Below are positions 57,931 through 64,000 of a stretch of 64,000 nucleotides of DNA, in pieces (position 1 is the first letter of the stretch; every line of letters starts with the position of its first letter). The DNA is taken from assembly GCF_963082655.1 (NCBI RefSeq), contig NC_081555.1, positions 94,070,914 through 94,134,913 on the forward strand. Reading direction: 5' to 3'. Below the pieces are notes generated by a model that saw nothing but the letters and a program-made list of their open reading frames with translations, had not been told where the DNA came from and ran no database searches. The DNA comes from Stomoxys calcitrans. Lineage: Eukaryota > Arthropoda > Insecta > Diptera > Muscidae. The position numbers and the translations under genes were made by a program.

Positions 57931-58166
57931 TTGGGTTGCCCAAAAAGTAATTGCGGATTTTTCATATAGTCGGCGTTGACAAATTTTTTCACAGCTTGTG
58001 ACTCTGTAATTGCATTCTTTCTTCTGTCAGTTATCAGCTGCTACTTTTAGCTGGTTTATAAAAAAAAGTGTAAAAAAAGTATATTTGATTAAAGTTCATT
58101 CTAAGTTTTATTAAAAATGCATTTATTTTCTTTTAAAAAATCCGCAATTACTTTTTGGGCAACCAA
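57931..58166 (+). mobile_element. MITE-1 copy 9
   Basis: 236 bp; left TA at 57929-57930. The right end has lost one C (GGGCAACCAA) and the right TA reads TT. Confidence 0.88.
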
Positions 58167-58419
58167 TTACCTTTCATTTGATACCCATATTGTTCCGATC
58201 GGTTGACTTTTGATTTTATATGGTGTATTTGGCAAAGGGGGAGGGTCCGCCCCCCCTTCCGATATTAAAAAAGTATATAACCTATGTTTCCTTCCATACC
58301 AACCTACACAATCTGTGAAAATTTCAAGGTAATCGGCTCAGGCGTTTTTGAATCTATCCGGAGCAAACATACAAACACAAATTGATTTTTATATACAAGA
58401 GAAGATATGTAAAAGGGAG

Positions 58420-59065
58420 TTAAGTTCGGCAGGGCCGAATCGTATAAGCCCTTCACCATGGATATCATGTATTATATTCTTCAGCAGATACTAACAAGTA
58501 AAAGCGTGCTAAGTTCTGCCAGACTTAACCGATTGAAAGCATATCTATCAGAAATGCGCCCTCTAGACGTTCAAGAAGTAAAATCAGCAGATCGGTTTAC
58601 ATGGGAGCGACATTTGCTTATGGACTGATTGGACCATATATAGCACGTATGTTAGAGGTTATGGAGACAGTTACTGCCAAATCGGTTAAAAATCAAGCCC
58701 AATATCGTCTGCGCCTCTAGAGAGCGCATTTCTTACCCGATTTTGTACAACGGCTTCTCCCATGAACTTAAACATACGTATAAAATATAATCAGAATCGG
58801 TCTATAGCCTGAAACAGCTACTATATAAACCTATCTCCCGATTTTCCTTCTTGAGCCCCTTAAGGGCGCAATTCTTATCTGAATTGGCACAAATTTTACA
58901 CTATGACTTTCACATTTAATTCAATTATGGAACGAATCGGACCATAACAAGAGCATAGCAATTCTTATCCATAATCCTTTGTTTGCCTTAAAAGGGATAC
59001 CGTGCAAAGAACTCGACAAAATGTGATCCATGGTAGAGGGTATACAAGATACGGCACGCTTTTAC
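58420..59065. repeat. Family A element, rearranged (mixed orientation)
   Basis: 58530-58690 reads in the plus orientation (GTTCAAGAAGTAAAATCAGC, CGGTTTACATGGGAGC), while 58710-59050 reads in the minus orientation (TTCTTATCTGAATTGGC, ending ATGGTAGAGGGTATAC). The junction is near 58700. A left-end word (GTTAAGTTCGGCAGGGCCGA) occurs at 58420. Confidence 0.6.
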
Positions 59066-60410
59066 TTGTTTTCATTAGCATCTTTTTGCACCTTAGTCAT
59101 TACACTTTGATTAAAATGAAGGTGGCTTATGATAGCATAGTAGGCAAATGAAGCCACGTTCGTTTCTTAATTCTTTTGTTTCTTTCACTTGTGCTTTAAT
59201 TGAATGTCTTTTCTTTGATATAGATTGAATCTTAGATATAGCATTGATCCAAGGCCATACATATGCATGGTCACAATGGGATAGGTGTGAAATAATACCC
59301 TTGTTGTATGTGTGCGTCAAGTAGATGCTAAATTATATCGTGCTAAAATAATAAAATTTGGTCAAACTTGTATTTTATCTCAGAAATATATGCCAAACTT
59401 TTGCTATCAATTAGTATTAGATCGAGCTATTGCATTCAAGCGAGAAATTAGAACTAGGCCGAATCGTTTTTGTCAATAAAAATTGCATGATGCTGCAAAG
59501 TTCGGTTGGAAAATGTGGCTAAAACCTTCAAAATGCTTAAGCGTGAACTACCACTAAAAATTTTTTTTGCAAGAAGGGTTTCTGCCCTCCTAAAAACGGT
59601 CAAGTCATTTAAAATACCGAAAATAAGCGGGTTCTATGGGTTTCGAACTTAAATCATGCAAGGAGGTTTCCATAGGAGGTTTCCTAGTTTTTGCTGGGTA
59701 CCTATTTATAACCCAAAATGAGAAATTTCGGACTCATTAATTATGTAGATAAAACCTTCAAAATACCTTTAACGCGGGCGGTAGCCTTTTTTGGGCTGTA
59801 CCGAAACTTAACTGATATGGCCAGTTTAAAATACTGAGGATTCTGGTATGATAGTGTCTACCAAATTGCAGGCTCTATTTTATAAGTTTAGAAAAACCAT
59901 AGCAGAACATATTGGCGACCTATACAAACATTGTTAGCCTGCTCTTTTTAAGTTTTGCCTAACTGAACTACACTCATAGAAAGATGTCAGTAGAAACAGC
60001 AAAAATGTTTGCTGAAACAACAGAAACTGAAACTGCTGAAAACTGAACAGCAGCAATTTTTTGCTAAAACAGCAAACATAAACTGTTGTTTTCGTATAGT
60101 AAAAAAGATGAATGCAGCCAAAAAAATGCCACAAATTTTTTAAAAATTTTTATATAACATCTTATCTTTAAATTGGAAATGTATAAACGCACATTTTTTC
60201 AAAATCGAAAATTGCCAAAATTCTGAAATTGGTAAAGATACGTAAATTTTTTTTTTTAAATTGTGGTTGCTGTTGGGTGCAGGAACTGACCCATCTAGAA
60301 TCCGTTTTAGTGCCTTGTTGCATTTGATGGTTTCTATATTTAAAGAAAAAAACGTTGTGCAACATTTAGGCAAGATTGGTCAAAAAATGCGATTGAAATT
60401 GCTCTAGAAG
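59066..60410. other. Unassigned intergenic DNA
   Basis: No gene recognised. CAGCAAA/AACAGCA repeats at 59990-60080 resemble those near 48.25-48.35 kb. AT-rich throughout. Confidence 0.4.
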
Positions 60411-61895
60411 TGAAAATCGGGCGTTATACATGTATGACAGCTATATCTAAATATGAACCAATTTCTATGAAATTAATCGATAATGTCGAGAGTCAAGAAG
60501 GAATCCTTCCTGCCACATTTTGAAAGAATCGTTTAACAAATGACCATTTTATTGCATTATTACTCCAAATCGGACGAACATATATATGGGAGCTATGTCC
60601 AAATCTGAACCGATTTCTATAAAATCCACTTGTAATGTCGGGCGTCATAAGAAAATCCTTCCTGCTAAATTTCGAGAGAATCGGTTAAAAAATGACCATT
60701 TTATTGCAGTATTACTGCAAATCGAACGAACATATATATGGGAGCTATATCCAAATATGAACCGATTTTTTTCAATTTCAATAGGCTTTGTCTCTAAGAC
60801 CGAAAAACATGCCCATACCAAATTTGAAGACGATCGGATGAAAATTACGATCTGTAGTTTGTACACAAATTAACATGAACAGACGGACAGACAGGCAGAT
60901 AGACATAGCTAAAGATCGGTTTATATGGGAGTTATATCAGGTTATAGACCGATTCGGACCGTACTTGATACAGTTGTTGTAAGTCTTAACAAATCACCAC
61001 GTGCAAGATTTTAGCCAAATCGGACAAAAAATGCGGCTTCCAGGGGCTCACGAAGTCAAATCGGGAGATCGGTTTATATGGGAGCTATATCCGGTTATAG
61101 ATCGGTTTGGACCTACTTGCCACAGTTGTTGGAAGTATTAACAGAACACTACATTCAAATTTTCAGCAAAATCGGACAATAATTGCTGCTTACAGATGAC
61201 AGGAGTCATCTGGGGAGATCGGGAGATCGGCTTATATGGGAGCTATATCAGGTTATAGTCCGATTTTGACCGTACTTGGCACGGTTGTTGGAAGTCATAA
61301 CAGAACACTATGTGCACAATTTCAGCCAATTCGTACAAAAATTGCGGCTTGTAAGGGCTCATCGAGAGATCGGTTTATATAGGAACTATATCAGGTTATA
61401 GAGCGATTCGGACCGTACATAACACAGTTACTGGAAGTCATAACAAAGCACTACATGCTCAATTTCAGCCAAATTGGACAAAAATTGCGGCTTTCAAGGC
61501 TCAAGTAGTCAAATCGAGAGATTGGTTTATATGGGAGCTATTTACATCAGGTTATAGACCGATTCGGACTGCACCTGGCTCATTTGTTGGAATTTATAAC
61601 AGAATATCACATGCAAAATTTCAGCCAAATCGGACAAAAATTGCGGCTTGTAAGGACTCAAGAAGTCAAATCGGGATATCGGTTTATATAGGAGCTATAT
61701 AATAGACTGATTTGGACAGTATTTGGCACAGCTATTGGAAGTCGTAATAGAACAACACATGCAAAATTGTAGCCAAAATAGCGGCTTCCAAGGGCTCAAG
61801 AAGTCAAATCAGGATATCGGTTTATATGGGAATTATATCTCAATTTTAACCGATATGGCTCATTTTCAATTCTCCACATCCTAATACATCCTGAC
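60411..61895 (+). repeat. Family A element, two subtypes joined
   Basis: 60411-60890 has three units of one subtype (TTTTATTGC, ATATATGGGAGCTATATCCA) ending in ACAGACGGACAGACAGGCAG. 60910-61895 has six units of the common subtype (GGGAGCTATATCAGGTTATA, TTTCAGCCAAATCGGACAAA). The first subtype ends where a normal family A 3' end would start, so two elements probably abut. Confidence 0.65.
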
Positions 61896-63600
61896 CCTCC
61901 CCCTTACGCCAAATATACCACACAAAATCAAAAGTAGACCGATTGGAACAATATGGGTATCAAATGAAAGGTATTGGAGAGTGGAATGCGAATGTGAGTA
62001 TAAGTACCCATTGGGCCGCCCAAACCCCAAAACCCCCCTCAAACAGACATACTGGACGTTCATGTCAATATGGGGCTCAAATAAAAGGTATTCGGGAGTG
62101 AATTACGAATCTGGCATACAAAATTAGATCGAGGCATAGGGGGTTACCCCACCCCCTAAAAACGCCCCAAATGGGCATATGACCAACCATGATCATGTGG
62201 GACTCGGATTGTTTGTTTGTTACGTAGAATCAAAAAGGGCTAAATCGATTTTCTTAAAATTTTCACAGATTGTGTAGGTTTGTCTGGAACGAAACATAGG
62301 CTATATAATTTTTTTGGATGTCGAATGGGGGCGGAGCCTCCCCCTTATGCCAAGTACATAGCCCAAAACCAAAAATGGACCGTGTACAATGTGGGTATCA
62401 AATGAAAGGTAGTGGAGACTAGAAAAGGAATTTCGTATTAAAATTTGGGTCCAAGTACCAAGCGGAACGTCCCAACACCAAAACTCCTCTAAACAGATAT
62501 ATTCGACGTTCATGTCAATATGGGACTCAAATGAGAAGTATTCGTCAATAGATTACAAGTATGTTATAAAAAATTAGGTCCAAGTAATGGGAGGTCGCCC
62601 CACCCCCAAATACCTCCAAGTGGGCATATTACCCGGCCAGAGCTTTATGGGACTCAAATGAAAGGTATTTGGGAGTAGACTACGAATATGACATTCAAAT
62701 TTGCGTTTAATTCTAGGTGACGCTTTTCCTCCTAAAAATACGCCAAATAGGTTAATTGACCAATTATGACAATATGGGACTAAAATTAATGGTATTTGAG
62801 AGTACAAAACGAATTTGATATCCAATTTAGGAGCGGGATACGCCATATAGCACCACCTAAACTGAACTTTGTTTCCGACTATGGCAATATGGAGCTCAAA
62901 TCAACGATATTTGGGAGTAAAGGACGAATTTGATATCTATATTTCGGGGCAAAGTGCCGGTGCCCGCCCCAGCCTCAAAACACCCTCCAAACGGTCCTTA
63001 TTTACCGAACATGGCAATATGGAGCTCAAATTAAAGGGATTTGGGAGAGAAGCGAAATGTCTGAGGTGCCATCCCTCTCCTAAAAAGCACTTCCATTAAC
63101 CTAATTTTCTTAAACACCAGATCTCGGAGATTGGTAATGTGATTCGTTGAAATTTTTTTCCATTCTCACAGTCGCCAAAAACAAAACATGGTTTCTATTG
63201 TAAGGGTCGGGTGCTTCGGGGGCCGTCTAAAACTTGTATAGAACAATCACGACAATATAGAGCTCAAACGAAAGGTACTTGAGAGAAAAAACGAAATTGA
63301 TATCGAAATGAAGAGCCATGTGTTTGGGGAGCTGCCCCACCCCAAAATACCAGCCTATTATATAAAAGCTATTTGGGGTGGAAACTGATTGATTTTCGGA
63401 AAATTGATACTCATTTTCATGACAAAGACCCTGGGGTCCACCCCACCACCCTCAAACAGAACTTATTTCCATGTATTTGAAAGTAGAGCACGAATCTTAC
63501 TTTAATCTTTACTATAAGGACCAAGTGTCTGGGGTGACCGACCCACCCCCATAATAGCCCCTAAATCGGAAATATTTACCAATATGGTAATATACACTGA
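61896..63600 (-). repeat. Family C tandem-unit array, minus orientation
   Basis: Plus-strand words CAATATGGGGCTCAAATAAA, CCCACCCCCAAATACCTCC and GAATTTGATATC are reverse complements of the 56-58.4 kb array, in a matching unit order (for example the AACGTCGAATATATC unit at 62500 versus 57270). It starts near the GGAGGGTCAGGATG side at 61880. Confidence 0.75.
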
Positions 63601-64000
63601 TAGAAAAATGGCAGTACCGCCTGGTATTATTTTGTTCGCGTCACTGGCAAAGATTTTTAATACCATATGGCATCAATTCAATATCAGACAAAGGAGACTA
63701 TTAAGAATTGATGGTGTCGCATTTGTATTCTTGTCATCGCACCAGAAGTGTTGTTGGGCTTTGTAATTAAAATACTGACGCCATTGTAAAATTTTTGTTA
63801 AACAAATAAATAAATTATTTTGTTCGAAAGCGGTGAAAATAGAAATAGTAAACATTCGAAGGATATTCTATATCAAAAACATGATAGTCTAAAGCCAGAT
63901 TGTTATTAAAACCAATACCAGTTTGGTAATAAGACTAGTACCAAACGGTACTAATCATTTTGTTTCATTCATACCATCCGGTATTGTTTTTGTACCATAC
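63601..64000. other. Edge region with short TACC...GGTA palindromes
   Basis: No gene recognised. Repeated short palindromes occur: TACCGCCTGGTA (63615), TACCAGTTTGGTA (63917), TACCAAACGGTA (63941) and TACCATCCGGTA (63973), continuing beyond the window. The sequence CACTGATAGAAAAATGGC at 63597 may be the end of a DNA element. Confidence 0.5.

Larger units (their letters stand above)
56059..58400 (+). repeat. Family C tandem-unit array, long, plus orientation
   Basis: Many units of CTTTCATTTGAGTCCCATAT, a G-rich GGTGGGGC or TTTTGGGG block, and GATATCAAATTCG or ATATTCGT. It contains two AAGAAAATCGGCTCAGCCGT-type end segments (57650 and 58325) and is interrupted by MITE copies at 56229-56464 and 57931-58166. 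A segment of about 110 bp is duplicated (57340-57440 versus 57445-57530). Confidence 0.75.

Noticed and set aside
63584..63766. 60-codon plus frame as a second exon of the NRF-type gene
   Set aside because: No phase-1 acceptor at its start and no resemblance to the NRF domain continuation.

Overview
This is an AT-rich, intron-bearing, repeat-saturated piece of insect nuclear DNA. The two well-resolved genes read like fly orthologues, and several repeat families are of kinds I associate with calyptrate (muscoid) flies, so a house-fly or stable-fly relative is the best guess; the species cannot be fixed from the sequence. Nothing prokaryotic is present: no operons, CRISPR arrays or phage genes.

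The genic part is small. (1) At the left end, on the minus strand, is a complete five-exon gene for mitochondrial pyruvate dehydrogenase phosphatase (480 aa, 338-2076). (2) In the middle, on the plus strand, is a four-exon BTBD7 orthologue (1071 aa, 23374-32277) with two BTB domains and a BACK domain; its last intron is 5.6 kb and packed with mobile elements. (3) Inside that intron, on the opposite strand, three short exons join into an unrecognised 88-aa protein (30618-30980), the best candidate for something undescribed. (4) At 50053-50311 (plus) is a first coding exon with a signal peptide and the start of an NRF-type domain (nose resistant to fluoxetine family); no further exon was found to the right edge.

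The remainder is mostly repeats. These include nine copies of one ~236-bp MITE with TA target duplications; a 597-bp Tc1/mariner derivative with 188-bp inverted repeats; several LOA-like and jockey-like non-LTR retrotransposon remnants, one close to intact from the RT C-terminus through RNase H; a gypsy-like gag remnant; a tRNA-derived SINE family; a second SINE-like family with a (CAA)n tail; and two families of tandem-unit arrays (called A and C here).

Layout: 0-2 kb Pdp; 2-4.6 kb mostly non-repetitive; 4.6-22 kb repeats; 22-33.6 kb BTBD7 with its nested gene and 3' UTR; 33.8-48 kb repeats; 48-50.3 kb upstream region and first exon of the NRF-type gene; 50.3-64 kb repeats. The genes do not form a pathway. 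Insertion order can be read in places: a LOA element at 5.8-9.3 kb was hit later by a MITE (TA duplicated) and by a SINE (8-bp target duplication).
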